Source of the DNA: Natronosalvus hydrolyticus | Lineage (GTDB): Archaea; Halobacteriota; Halobacteria; Halobacteriales; Natrialbaceae | Reading direction: 5' to 3' | Assembly (NCBI GenBank): GCA_025517525.1 | Contig: JAOPJZ010000005.1 | Span: forward strand, 186,001 to 250,000 | DNA: 64,000 nucleotides | Shown: piece after piece, positions 37,631 to 46,735 of the stretch | How the letters are laid out: each line of letters begins with the position of its first letter | How positions within the stretch are numbered: position 1 is the first letter of the stretch | Notes under the pieces: generated by a model | Told to the model about the DNA's origin: nothing | Seen by the model: the letters and a program-made list of their open reading frames with translations, nothing else | The model's database searches: none | Program-made: the position numbers and the translations under genes

Positions 37631-38438
37631 ATCCACGGTGAACGCACAGACGAACGCACACATGTCGAAAGGTGACGTCCTCATGCGGGTCGAAGACCTC
37701 CAGAAGTCCTTCGGTGCGCTGCAGGTCACCGACCACGCCAGCTTCGCGGTCGAGCGCGGCTCGATTACCGGCCTCATCGGACCCAACGGGGCCGGCAAGT
37801 CGACGATGTTCAACCTCATTTCGGGGTTTTACCAGCCGGAAGGCGGCTCCGTCGAGGTCAACGACGCCGATGTCACCGGCATGCAACCGTACGAGGTTGC
37901 AGAACACGGTCTGATCCGAACGTTCCAGACGCCACGGAAAGTCGAGGGAATGACCGTCCGCGAAGCGATGCTCGTCGGGCCACAGAATCAACCCGGCGAG
38001 TCGTTCTTCGAGCTATTTACCGCCCCCTCGAGGGTAGGCGAAGCCGAACGAGAAAACCTCGATAGGGTCGAACAGGTCCTTGAGGAGTTCGAAATCGACC
38101 ACCTCGCGACCCAGCCGGCAACAGACCTCTCTGGCGGCCAGATGAAACTGGTCGAACTGGCCCGTGCAATGTTAGCCAAACCGGATATTCTGCTGCTCGA
38201 CGAGCCGGTTGCCGGCGTCAATCCGACGCTGGCAAACAAACTCGCCGACCAGATTCGGCGACTCAACGAGGCGGGAACCACGTTCTTGATCATCGAACAC
38301 GATATGGACTTCATCATGAACCTCGCGGACCCGATTATCGTCCTCGACCAGGGCAGCGTCCTCACGGAAGGGACGCCTGACGACATCCGCGCGAACGAAC
38401 GCGTGATCGACGCCTACCTCGGCGGTGGTGGTGCATGA
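37623..38438 (+). CDS. livG: Branched-chain amino acid ABC ATPase LivG
   Basis: 271 aa. Walker A GPNGAGKSTMFNL, signature LSGGQMKLVELARAM, Walker B ILLLDEPVAGVNP, and switch His in FLIIEHDMDFIM. The start at 37623 overlaps the livM stop (ATGAGTGA). Provides energy with LivF. Confidence 0.94.
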   Translation: MSESTVNAQTNAHMSKGDVLMRVEDLQKSFGALQVTDHASFAVERGSITGLIGPNGAGKSTMFNLISGFYQPEGGSVEVNDADVTGMQPYEVAEHGLIRTFQTPRKVEGMTVREAMLVGPQNQPGESFFELFTAPSRVGEAERENLDRVEQVLEEFEIDHLATQPATDLSGGQMKLVELARAMLAKPDILLLDEPVAGVNPTLANKLADQIRRLNEAGTTFLIIEHDMDFIMNLADPIIVLDQGSVLTEGTPDDIRANERVIDAYLGGGGA

Positions 38439-39181
38439 GCCCCCAGACCGACGTGGATACCATGGACGCCCAAACCGACACCATCCTCAGCCTCGAGGGC
38501 GTCGATAGCGGCTACGGCGAGGTCCAGGTGCTCGACGACTGCTCGCTCCATCTCGATGCCGGGGAAATCGTCTGTCTGATCGGGCCCAACGGGGCCGGCA
38601 AATCGACGGTCCTGAAAACGGCCTTCGGCATGCTAACGCCCTGGACCGGACACGTCCGGTACCACGGCGAGGATATCGGCGGCATGGCACCCGAAGACAT
38701 CGTTCGCGAGGGGATCGGCTACGTCCCCCAGACTGAGAACGTTTTCGGCTCGCTCACTATCGCGGAGAACCTCCGGATGGGCGGTGTCGCCCGCAACGAC
38801 GACATCGAGCCAGTGCTCGAGGAACTGTACGACCGGTTCCCGTTGCTCGAGGAGAAACGGACGGCGAAAGCGCGCAATCTCTCCGGTGGACAACGCCAGA
38901 TCCTCGCGCTCGCTCGCGCGCTGGTGATGGAACCCGACGTGCTGTTGATCGACGAGCCCTCCGCTGGACTGGCACCGAACACCGCAGACGGGGTGTTCGC
39001 CGAAGTCCAGACCGTCAACGAACTCGATACGGCGATTTTGATGGTCGAGCAGAACGCGAAAAAAGGACTCGGCATCTCCGACCGCGGCTACGTCCTCGAT
39101 CAGGGAACCGTCCGCTTCGAAGACCGGGCTGACGCGTTACTCGAGGACGACGAGGTCGGGAAACTGTACCTCGGCGGCTGA
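38435..39181 (+). CDS. livF: Branched-chain amino acid ABC ATPase LivF
   Basis: 248 aa. Walker A GPNGAGKSTVLKTAF, signature LSGGQRQILALARAL, Walker B VLLIDEPSAGLAPN, and the switch position is Gln (MVEQNAKKGL), normal for LivF. Overlaps livG by 4 nt; last gene of the operon. Confidence 0.94.
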   Translation: MSPQTDVDTMDAQTDTILSLEGVDSGYGEVQVLDDCSLHLDAGEIVCLIGPNGAGKSTVLKTAFGMLTPWTGHVRYHGEDIGGMAPEDIVREGIGYVPQTENVFGSLTIAENLRMGGVARNDDIEPVLEELYDRFPLLEEKRTAKARNLSGGQRQILALARALVMEPDVLLIDEPSAGLAPNTADGVFAEVQTVNELDTAILMVEQNAKKGLGISDRGYVLDQGTVRFEDRADALLEDDEVGKLYLGG

Positions 39182-39392
39182 TAGGGTTCGTTGTAGTCAC
39201 TTCCCACCGATCACCGACCTCGTTGTGGACGAGCAGCGGTAAATTGTTACAAAATTCGGTCCTGTTGAAATTATCGAGTGGTTTCTGAGTGGTCTGCTGA
39301 ATACAGCAAGCCGAGCTTGTTTCTTCTGAGTTGCTCGTTTCTGCATCACCCAGGTATATACGAACAGGACAGAAGAGACGCTACGGTTTGGC

Positions 39393-40439
39393 TTATGCAC
39401 CCTGCCACCGTATCCAGTTTCCATACGATTCGAACTGCGCAATCTGAGACTCGGTAACATCTCCTTCTTTGAACGTTACTATCCGATATGTAGGCCGGCC
39501 AAGCCCTTCATTGGGGTCAATTGAGAGCCAGTGAACAGGTTGTTCTGTACTATGATTAGATAGGAGTGACCGGAGCTCCGCTATCATACTTTCTTCAAGT
39601 TGATAGAGGACGTGCGTGCTGAACACAATGAGATCGGCATTATTCGGAGCATCCGACAGTTGAGTTGGTAATTCAGTAACGGCATCTCCTTCAATGAGAG
39701 ACGGCTGTTTCTCACGTGCAATTTCAATAGCACCCGTGAGTTGGTGGTGCCGGTGAAGTTGATTCGGGTGAATAAGGGCATGAAGCCACCGTGCATCCTG
39801 TTCTGTAGTTACATCAAGCGTATTTAGATCGATCCCACGGCGGTGAGTGATTGTCGGAAGATCTTGCGAAAGTGGCGGTCGGTGGTCACCACGTACTTCT
39901 GTGGTGATTGTCACGGGGGAATCGTGCTTCCCAATCTGAGCACGCGTACCAAACTCGTATCGGTACTGATCCCAATTCAGGTTAAGGCCTGCACTTGTTC
40001 CGATCTCGATTTGAGCTAACAGATCATGCTCTGCAATTCTGGAGACGTGCTCAAACGACGGAAGGAGGAGCGCTGACCGGCCGACATCATTCGTTTGGCA
40101 GCGACGAGTTGCGATTATCGATCGCAGCGTATCCTCGTTTGCTACACAAAAATCTCGGAAGTGAGAGACAGGATCTGTCTCAGGCCCGTTTCGGTTACAG
40201 GTTGGATAAAACTGGGTAAGTGGATGATCACTTCCGCAGAGGAGCAGTGAATGCACCGCTGCAAGTAAGAGTTCTGGCTCGGGTTGTCCGACCGGTGCTT
40301 CTGAAGCGATATCAAGAAGGTGCTCATCGGTGGCCGTTGCCTCCGCCAATGTTGCATAAAGTGGACACTTGTCTGCTACCCATCCTGCATATCGTGAGAA
40401 CTTATCAGAGATATCCACGATTTTAATCGAGGCAGACAC
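39393..40439 (-). CDS. DUF2332 family protein
   Basis: 348 aa. Matches the DUF2332 pattern: an N-terminal helical part (FSRYAGWVADKCPLYATLAEA), the segment QIEIGTSAGLNLNWDQYRYE, and late VFSTHVLYQLEESM and HWLSIDPNEGLGRPTYRI. The fold is thought to be SAM-methyltransferase-like, but no function is established. Its codon use is clearly less GC-rich than its neighbours, and it lies beside repeats and a transposon relic, so lateral arrival is plausible. Confidence 0.8.
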   Translation of the reverse strand: MSASIKIVDISDKFSRYAGWVADKCPLYATLAEATATDEHLLDIASEAPVGQPEPELLLAAVHSLLLCGSDHPLTQFYPTCNRNGPETDPVSHFRDFCVANEDTLRSIIATRRCQTNDVGRSALLLPSFEHVSRIAEHDLLAQIEIGTSAGLNLNWDQYRYEFGTRAQIGKHDSPVTITTEVRGDHRPPLSQDLPTITHRRGIDLNTLDVTTEQDARWLHALIHPNQLHRHHQLTGAIEIAREKQPSLIEGDAVTELPTQLSDAPNNADLIVFSTHVLYQLEESMIAELRSLLSNHSTEQPVHWLSIDPNEGLGRPTYRIVTFKEGDVTESQIAQFESYGNWIRWQGA

Positions 40440-40543
40440 GTTGTAAATCCCATCGTTCTATCTCGGCAGAGACTGCCACCTCCACTGACCGACTACCACC
40501 CCTTCGAAGGTCGACTCTCAGTCGGTAACATACTCGCCCATTC

Positions 40544-40627
40544 TATAGTAGCCAGCGAAATTCATTGCACACTCTCTCCCAAGACGACGTCGCAGTAGAT
40601 GGATGAATTGTTTTACTGCCCACTACA
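40544..40627 (+). repeat. Palindromic repeat family A, copy 3 (84 bp, diverged)
   Basis: Begins TATAGTAGCCAGCGAAA, and on the other strand TGTAGTGGGCAGTAAAA. Same length as copies 1 and 2 and same arm layout. The arm CATTGAAA has become CAG(C/T)(G/A)AAA on both sides, so pairing is largely kept. Confidence 0.6.
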
Positions 40628-40649
40628 CTTGCCAGTGTCTGACTGTCCT

Positions 40650-40830
40650 AGTGAACCACTCTACCCTACTCGCTCACGGCTGACGCCGTGCTCCTTGAGG
40701 GTAGCGCGGGACCGATGGTCCCGCTGACCATGCGAACGGGCGCTACGCGCCCGTGAGCAGATAAGGCTTCCTGCTTCCACGACACGCTTTGCAGATACAG
40801 GCGTAGGTTCACCTCCCGGGGGTTTCAACA
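40650..40830 (-). mobile_element. Relic of an IS1341-type (IS200/IS605 family) tnpB 3' end with hairpin RNA region
   Basis: On the minus strand a short stretch encodes PPGGEPTPVSAKRVVEAGS, which resembles the C-terminal tail of haloarchaeal TnpB. It is followed by three GC-rich hairpins: 40736-40754 (8-bp stem, TAC loop), 40706-40724 (8-bp stem, GAT loop) and 40675-40690 (6-bp stem, TGAC loop). This is the usual layout where the tnpB 3' end, its omega RNA and the right end of the element overlap. The rest of tnpB is absent. From memory of the family; not searched. Confidence 0.6.
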
Positions 40831-40857
40831 GAGCCAAAATACCCAATGATGGCCCGT

Positions 40858-43809
40858 TTAATCGTCGTCCATCGCCATTTTCATCGGTTCGACCCGCTCA
40901 CCGCGTGGGCCCTCGAGGTCGACGGCTGGCAAGAGGTCACGGAGGTACAGCCCCGTGTACGACTCCTCGACGCGAGCGACTTCCTCGGGTGTCCCTGTCG
41001 CGACGATGTCGCCTCCGTTTTCGCCGCCTTCCGGCCCAAGATCGATGACGTGGTCGGCGTTTTTCACCAGATCCAGTTCGTGTTCGATGACGACGATGGT
41101 GTTGTCGTTGTCGGTGAGTCGATGCAGCACGTCGATGAGCTTTCGTTCGTCCGCCGAGTGTAGCCCCGTCGTGGGTTCGTCGAGGAGATACAGGGTGTTG
41201 CCGGAGTCGCGTTTGCCCAGTTCCTCGGCGAGTTTGACACGCTGGGCCTCCCCACCGGAGAGCGTCGTCGAGGGCTGGCCGAGTTTCATGTATTCGAGGC
41301 CGACGTCTTTGAGCAGTTGGAGGCGACGTCGGAGTTGACTCGAGGACTCGAAGAAGTCGTAGGCTTCCTCGACGGACATCTCGAGGACGTCGGCGATGGT
41401 TTTACCCTTGTACTCGACGTCGAGTGTCGCGTCGTTGTATCGGTCGCCGCCACAGGCCTCACAGGGGACGTACACGTCAGAGAGGAAGTTCATCTCGATT
41501 TTGACCGTCCCCTGCCCGCTACACTCGCCACAGCGCCCTTCCTTGACGTTGAACGAGAAGCGCCCCTTTTTGTAGCCGCGTTGTTTGGCGAGTTTGGTCT
41601 CGGCAAACAGCTCCCGGATGTAATCGAATACCCCGGTGTACGTCGCCGGATTCGAACGCGGCGTCCGACCGATCGGCGACTGGTCGATCAGCCGGACGGT
41701 CTCGATTCCCTCGATTCCCTCGATGTCGTCGTGATCACCCGGAATGACGGACGTATTGTCGTTCATCCGTCGCGCCAGCGCCTTGTACAGCACTTTGTGC
41801 ATGAGCGTCGACTTTCCGGAGCCCGAAACGCCGGTAATCGCCGTGAAACAGCCGAACGGAATATCCACGTCGACGTCTTTGAGATTGTGCTGGCGGGCCC
41901 CGCGAATGGTGAGCGCTCCCTGTGGCTCTCGGCGCGTCTCGGGGACGGGAATCCCGCTGCGCCCGGAGAGATAGTCACCCGTTACGGACGCTTCACAGGC
42001 CTTGACTTCCTCGAGTGGCCCGTTGACGACGACTTCGCCGCCACGTTTGCCCGGTCCTGGACCCATGTCGATGATGGTGTCTGCCCGGCGCATCGTCTCC
42101 TCGTCGTGTTCGACCACGAGCAGCGTGTTACCGATATCTCGAAGTTCACACAGCGTGTCGAGCAGTTTGTCATTGTCCCGCTGGTGCAGGCCGATCGACG
42201 GTTCGTCGAGCACGTAGAGCACGCCCACGAGGCCAGATCCGACCTGCGTCGCCAGGCGAATGCGCTGACTCTCACCACCCGAGAGGGTCGAGGCCTCCCG
42301 GTCGAGGGTGAGGTACTCCAGACCCACCTCACACATGAAGCCAAGCCGGGCCCGAATCTCTTTGAGAATTTCCTCGGCGATGGTCAGGTCCCGCCCAGAC
42401 AACTCCGCCTCGAGGCCTTCGAAGTGCTCGAGGGCGTCCCCGATAGACATGCGATTGATTTCGTCCAGGGTGGTTCCAGCGACCCGAACGTGTCGGGACT
42501 GCGTTTTGAGTCGAGAGCCATCACAGGCTGGACACTCGGTGACGGCCATGTACTTCTCGATGTGCTCGCGGGTCCCCTCCGATTCGGTCTCGAGGTATCG
42601 CCGGTCGAGGTTCGGGATGACGCCCTCGAAGCGCTTGGTCTTGCGACGGATCCCGTTTTTCGTCCGGCGTTTGAACACGACCTGTTCGTCGGTACCGTAA
42701 AGGAACTGGCGCTGAACGGCATTCTCGAGGTCCGCCCAGGGGGTGTCGACACTCACGTCGAAGTGGGCTGCGACAGCGTCGATTCGGGTCTGGTAGTACG
42801 ACCGGTTGTAACTCCAGGCTTCGAAGACGTTTTTTAGGGGTTTTTTGGAGTCCTGGACGACGAGATTTTCGTCGACTTCCTTCGTTTTTCCCAGCCCTTC
42901 ACACTCCGGACACGCCCCGTGCGGGCTGTTGAACGAGAAACTGCGCGTCTCGATTTCGCTGAACTGGAAATCGCTGTTCGGATTTCCAAGCGCCGTCGAA
43001 AACTCGATGGCAATTCGGTTGTCATCCTCGCCAGCCAGGTCGCCCGTCGAGCGTGTGTTCGACCCCAGGTCGATTTCATCGCTCGGGTCCGGGATGATGA
43101 TTTTGAGGACGCCATCGGCCTCCTCTAGGGCCGTCTCCACGCTGTCAGTGATTCGTGGGCGGGCTTCCTCGGTGATCTTCACCCGGTCGACGATCACGTC
43201 GATGGTGTGGTCGTAGTTTTTATCGAGTTTGGGTGCTTCGAGGCTCAAATCGTGTTCTTCGCCGTCGACTTCGACCCGAGAGTAGCCCTCGGTCAGCAGT
43301 TCCTCGAACAGGTCCTCGAAGGCGCCCTTCTGGTCGCGGACGACGGGGGCCGCGATTTTCGCGCGTGTTCCCTCGGGCAGGGCCATCACCTGCTGAATCA
43401 TGTCCTGGGCCGTCTGAGTGCCGACTTCCTCGCCGGTGATGGGGTCGTACTGGGTGCCCACTCGAGCGTACAGCAGGCGGAGGTAGTCGTGTAGTTCCGT
43501 CACCGTCCCGACGGTCGACCGGGGGTTGTTCGCGGCGTTTTTCTGGTCGATTGAAATAGCCGGGGAGAGACCTTCGACGTTCTCGACCTGTGGCTTGTCC
43601 ATCTGCCCGAGGAAGTTTCGAGCGTACGCAGAGAGGCTCTCGATGTACCGCCGCTGGCCTTCGGCGTAGACGGTGTCGAACGCCAGCGAGGATTTCCCCG
43701 ATCCGGAGAGTCCCGTCACGACGGTAAATGACTCCCGTGGGATCGAAACGTCGATATCTTTGAGGTTGTGCTCCTGTGCGCCTTTGACCTCGATTGAATC
43801 CTTGCTCAT
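40858..43809 (-). CDS. uvrA: UvrA, DNA-damage recognition ATPase of excinuclease ABC
   Basis: 983 aa, full length. First Walker [21 protein letters not shown], signature 1 [12 protein letters not shown], second Walker [17 protein letters not shown], signature 2 [15 protein letters not shown]. Zinc modules CPEC/CxxC around residues 275-300, CPACDGSRL and [11 protein letters not shown]...CEACGGDRY. Works with UvrB and UvrC, not present in this window. Single long ORF with intact motifs. An acidic tail (AMDDD) fits a halophile. Confidence 0.97.
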   Translation of the reverse strand: MSKDSIEVKGAQEHNLKDIDVSIPRESFTVVTGLSGSGKSSLAFDTVYAEGQRRYIESLSAYARNFLGQMDKPQVENVEGLSPAISIDQKNAANNPRSTVGTVTELHDYLRLLYARVGTQYDPITGEEVGTQTAQDMIQQVMALPEGTRAKIAAPVVRDQKGAFEDLFEELLTEGYSRVEVDGEEHDLSLEAPKLDKNYDHTIDVIVDRVKITEEARPRITDSVETALEEADGVLKIIIPDPSDEIDLGSNTRSTGDLAGEDDNRIAIEFSTALGNPNSDFQFSEIETRSFSFNSPHGACPECEGLGKTKEVDENLVVQDSKKPLKNVFEAWSYNRSYYQTRIDAVAAHFDVSVDTPWADLENAVQRQFLYGTDEQVVFKRRTKNGIRRKTKRFEGVIPNLDRRYLETESEGTREHIEKYMAVTECPACDGSRLKTQSRHVRVAGTTLDEINRMSIGDALEHFEGLEAELSGRDLTIAEEILKEIRARLGFMCEVGLEYLTLDREASTLSGGESQRIRLATQVGSGLVGVLYVLDEPSIGLHQRDNDKLLDTLCELRDIGNTLLVVEHDEETMRRADTIIDMGPGPGKRGGEVVVNGPLEEVKACEASVTGDYLSGRSGIPVPETRREPQGALTIRGARQHNLKDVDVDIPFGCFTAITGVSGSGKSTLMHKVLYKALARRMNDNTSVIPGDHDDIEGIEGIETVRLIDQSPIGRTPRSNPATYTGVFDYIRELFAETKLAKQRGYKKGRFSFNVKEGRCGECSGQGTVKIEMNFLSDVYVPCEACGGDRYNDATLDVEYKGKTIADVLEMSVEEAYDFFESSSQLRRRLQLLKDVGLEYMKLGQPSTTLSGGEAQRVKLAEELGKRDSGNTLYLLDEPTTGLHSADERKLIDVLHRLTDNDNTIVVIEHELDLVKNADHVIDLGPEGGENGGDIVATGTPEEVARVEESYTGLYLRDLLPAVDLEGPRGERVEPMKMAMDDD

Positions 43810-44132
43810 AGCAGACTCGAAAAACGACGGGGTCGATCGGCGGGTCGATTCATTGTGGTGAGTCAGTGGCCCGAGCGACTTAACGGGTCTGATACGCGAA
43901 CAACCATGCCGGTTTCCTCCCCCGCCGGAAGGGTTCCGCGACCGCCTCGGTGGAACAGATGCCGACGGAGAAGCGAATGTGTAACCGTTCGTCGCGATTG
44001 CACAGTGACACAGGTTCGGAACACTCGAGCAGTATCGAACACAGTGCTTTCAGGACAGATAGTGTGCCTTTTTTGACGAACGGAGTTTGTCGGCACGGAC
44101 AGCCCGAAACCGTGAATGGAGGGTGAGAAGCG
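43810..44132. other. Intergenic upstream of uvrA
   Basis: 323 bases between the opsin-like stop and uvrA start, both on the minus strand. I see no gene. A TTAAG-type patch near 43880 could serve as uvrA promoter; no damage-box-like motif recognised. Confidence 0.4.
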
Positions 44133-44954
44133 TCACTCGCTCGCGTCGGTGGCCCCCGCAGGCTCGACGCTCACCGCTGTCGATGGGTCGTCCGTCGATT
44201 GGCTCTCCGTCCCGGTTCCCCGACTGAGCTGGTCGAGGGCATCCCCGTGACGAAGCAACAACGCGCCGAAGCCGACGTGCAAGAGTACGTCGATGTAGGT
44301 ACCGATGAAGATACCGACGAAGGCATCGAGTAGCCCGAGCCCCTGTCTCGAGACGAGGCCAACGATCAGGTAGCTGATCCAGGCGAGCAAGAGCAGGTTG
44401 CGGAGCTTGCTGAACAACAGGTGTCGCTCGGGAGTCGTCGCCCTCGCGTCTTGGGCACCCGGTCCGAGCAGCGCGTACGCGATCAGCAGGAGACTCAACA
44501 GCGATACCGCGTTCGACCCGTACGCGAGCGGTTCGGTCAGAAACCACGAGCTGATCGTCCCACCGAGCAGTGCGAGGAAGGCGACGAACACCCCGACGGT
44601 CCCGAACCGACCGACTTCACCCACTCGAGTGAGCAGCCACAGAATGACGGAAACGCTGAATAGATACGCGATAAATCGCGTTGCTGGAACCGGTTGGCCC
44701 GCCTGTGATTCGATGCGAATCGTTCCCGTGCTCATGCCGACGTAGGCGAGACACAACACAAAGGTGACGTAGGCTGCAGCGACGCCGTAGCGTCGACGAC
44801 GGGTGGACAACTGTAGCGTCCACACCAGAAAGCCAAGCGTTGCGACCGCCATCAGGACGGCCGTGTAGAGGTACAGATCAGGTTCGCTGATGAGCCCCTC
44901 AGTCGCCCACTCGGTGCTCCACTCGACAGCCGACGCGACTATCGATTCACGCAT
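44133..44954 (-). CDS. Opsin-family seven-helix protein lacking the retinal lysine
   Basis: 273 aa, seven helices. It aligns by eye along its length with sensory rhodopsin II and bacteriorhodopsin (recalled sequences). Kept: helix C Arg93 (BR Arg82), helix F RN (185-186), Trp192 and Tyr195 (BR 182, 185), helix G Tyr220, Asp222 (BR Asp212) and VGFG. Lost: the Schiff-base Lys is His226 (LLHVGFG; codon 44277-44279), the Asp85 counterion is Ala96, Pro186 is Leu196 and Trp189 is Gly199. The ATG overlaps the transducer stop by 8 nt (ATGCGTGA). It cannot bind retinal by the usual imine; a non-light sensor or ligand receptor is inference. Confidence 0.85.
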   Translation of the reverse strand: MRESIVASAVEWSTEWATEGLISEPDLYLYTAVLMAVATLGFLVWTLQLSTRRRRYGVAAAYVTFVLCLAYVGMSTGTIRIESQAGQPVPATRFIAYLFSVSVILWLLTRVGEVGRFGTVGVFVAFLALLGGTISSWFLTEPLAYGSNAVSLLSLLLIAYALLGPGAQDARATTPERHLLFSKLRNLLLLAWISYLIVGLVSRQGLGLLDAFVGIFIGTYIDVLLHVGFGALLLRHGDALDQLSRGTGTESQSTDDPSTAVSVEPAGATDASE

Positions 44955-46530
44955 CGTCCCATCCTCCGTCGGCGCGAACGGCCTGTTGTGAGACGTCAAA
45001 CACCCGCACGGCATCGACAAGCTGGTCGGCCCGTTTGTCGAGCGTTTCGACCTCCGTCGAGACCGATTCGATTGTCGCCGTCGACTCCTCGGCCGCGGCG
45101 GCAACCTGCTGGGCCTGGCTGGTCGTTTCCGCGGAGACGCTTGCCACCTCGTCGACAATGGTTGCCAGCTCCTGGGCCGACGTCGCCTGACTCGCCGTCG
45201 CGTTGTTGATCTCGTTGATGCCGTCATCGACCACCGTGACGCCGTCGACGATCGACTCGAGCTGGGTGTTGAGTGCCGACACCGTCTCCGCCGTCGTCGA
45301 AACCGACGCGTCGACGGCCTCGATCTCCTCGGCACTGAGCGCCGCTCGCTCGCGGATGGATTCGAGGGTCTCTTCGATGTCGTCGACGGCGGCCTGCGTC
45401 TCCTCTGAGAGAGACTTGACTTCCTTTGCGACCACCGAAAAGCCCTCAGTATCGTCACCGTCGCCGGCACTCCGTGAGGCTTCGATATTCGCGTTGAGCG
45501 CGAGGAGGTTCGTCTGCTCGGCGATCTCGTCGATCAGCTCGATCACCGCTTCGATCTGAGCGGCGTCCTCGTTGAGCTGATCGATCGTCTCGACGACCCG
45601 CGCTGTGCGAGCTTCGGCGTCGGTCATCTCCGAACTCGCGGTAGCAGCAGCCTCCCGACCCTTGGTTGCCAGCGACGACAGCTGCGCCGACTGTTCGGCT
45701 ATCGAGCCCGTCGTCGAGGCGATCTCTTCGACCGTCGCCGACAGATCGTTGACCTCGTCGGCGGCAACTTCGAGATCCTCGGTCTGTTTTTCCGACCCGT
45801 TCGAGATCTCTTGAATCGACTCGCTAACCTCGCGACTCGCTCGGCGAATCTCGCTGGCCCCGGCCTGCACGTCACCGCTGGTCTCGTCGACGATTCGGGC
45901 GAACCGGATTACCTGGGCGACCGTCTCCTCGAGATCGGCGACCATTTCGTTGAACGAGTCAGCAATGGCGACCATCGCCTCGTTATCGATTTCGGGCTCG
46001 AGGCGCTGACTGAGATCACCGTCGGCGCAGGCGGCCATCGTCTCGCTGTAGCGATTGGCCGCGTCGTTCAGCGCCCGGTTCTGTCGTTGCGTTTCTTGTT
46101 TGGCTGTGAGTGCACGTTCACGCTCAGTTTCGAGATCGTCGAGCGTCACCGCAAGCGAGTTGCGCATCGTTTCGAACGAGCCGTACAGTAGACCGATCTC
46201 GTCGATTCTGTCGGTTTCGAGGTCGACCTCGAGATCACCGTCGCCGATTCGTTCGGCCCGCTCGGCGAGCTGGCTCAACGCCAGTGACACGTTCCCGCCG
46301 AGAACGATCGTTACCAGCCCGAGATGTAAGAAAAAGACGATCGTGATGCCGGTGAATCCGGAGACGACCGACCCGGTCGACACCGTCGAACCGTCACCGG
46401 TCGCCAGCACGTGGGCGGTGAATAGGACGCAGATAGCGACCGTCGTGGCGAGGACGCCCAGTAAAGCGGTGATGATTTTGTAACTATACCGTCGCCGTAT
46501 CGTTGCTGGAATGGCTGTCTCGAGTGGCAT
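44947..46530 (-). CDS. HtrII-like methyl-accepting transducer
   Basis: 527 aa. Two membrane helices (about 19-41 and 56-83) with a short outside loop, HAMP-like regions after helix 2 ([40 protein letters not shown]), and a long cytoplasmic coiled coil whose tip is [20 protein letters not shown]. The start RRRYSYK, loop ATGDGSTV and [11 protein letters not shown] closely match recalled HtrII of Natronomonas. Start 46530 ([18 protein letters not shown]) matches HtrII length. It precedes and overlaps the opsin-like gene, the order of htr-sop operons. Confidence 0.92.
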   Translation of the reverse strand: MPLETAIPATIRRRYSYKIITALLGVLATTVAICVLFTAHVLATGDGSTVSTGSVVSGFTGITIVFFLHLGLVTIVLGGNVSLALSQLAERAERIGDGDLEVDLETDRIDEIGLLYGSFETMRNSLAVTLDDLETERERALTAKQETQRQNRALNDAANRYSETMAACADGDLSQRLEPEIDNEAMVAIADSFNEMVADLEETVAQVIRFARIVDETSGDVQAGASEIRRASREVSESIQEISNGSEKQTEDLEVAADEVNDLSATVEEIASTTGSIAEQSAQLSSLATKGREAAATASSEMTDAEARTARVVETIDQLNEDAAQIEAVIELIDEIAEQTNLLALNANIEASRSAGDGDDTEGFSVVAKEVKSLSEETQAAVDDIEETLESIRERAALSAEEIEAVDASVSTTAETVSALNTQLESIVDGVTVVDDGINEINNATASQATSAQELATIVDEVASVSAETTSQAQQVAAAAEESTATIESVSTEVETLDKRADQLVDAVRVFDVSQQAVRADGGWDDA

Positions 46531-46682
46531 ACACGTTCCCCCGTGGGCGAAGATGGGCCGCCTGTCGAACACTTGTTCGTGGTCGTTGAACGATCCGTTC
46601 GCCGAAGCGGACAATCGGACCTACTGTTGTGCCATGTGTTAACACCATTGGCCGATTCTGTTCGGACCAACGGGTAGTAAAT

Positions 46683-46699
46683 GAAATAAAGTTTATTTC
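46683..46699. repeat. AT-rich perfect inverted repeat upstream of the transducer
   Basis: GAAATAAA-G-TTTATTTC, 8-bp arms, between the PQQ-propeller stop and the transducer start. Could be part of a terminator for the lipoprotein gene or a regulatory site for the transducer-opsin pair. Confidence 0.4.
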
Positions 46700-46735
46700 G
46701 GAGTTAGACGCCTGTTCGTCTCGAACACTTGAGCA

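Noticed and set aside
40661..40846. 61-aa minus-strand ORF as a gene
   Set aside because: Only its middle resembles a TnpB tail; the rest is hairpin DNA read through, so it is a relic rather than a gene.
41317..42837. 506-aa open frame on the plus strand opposite uvrA
   Set aside because: Antisense of intact uvrA motifs; no recognisable domain.
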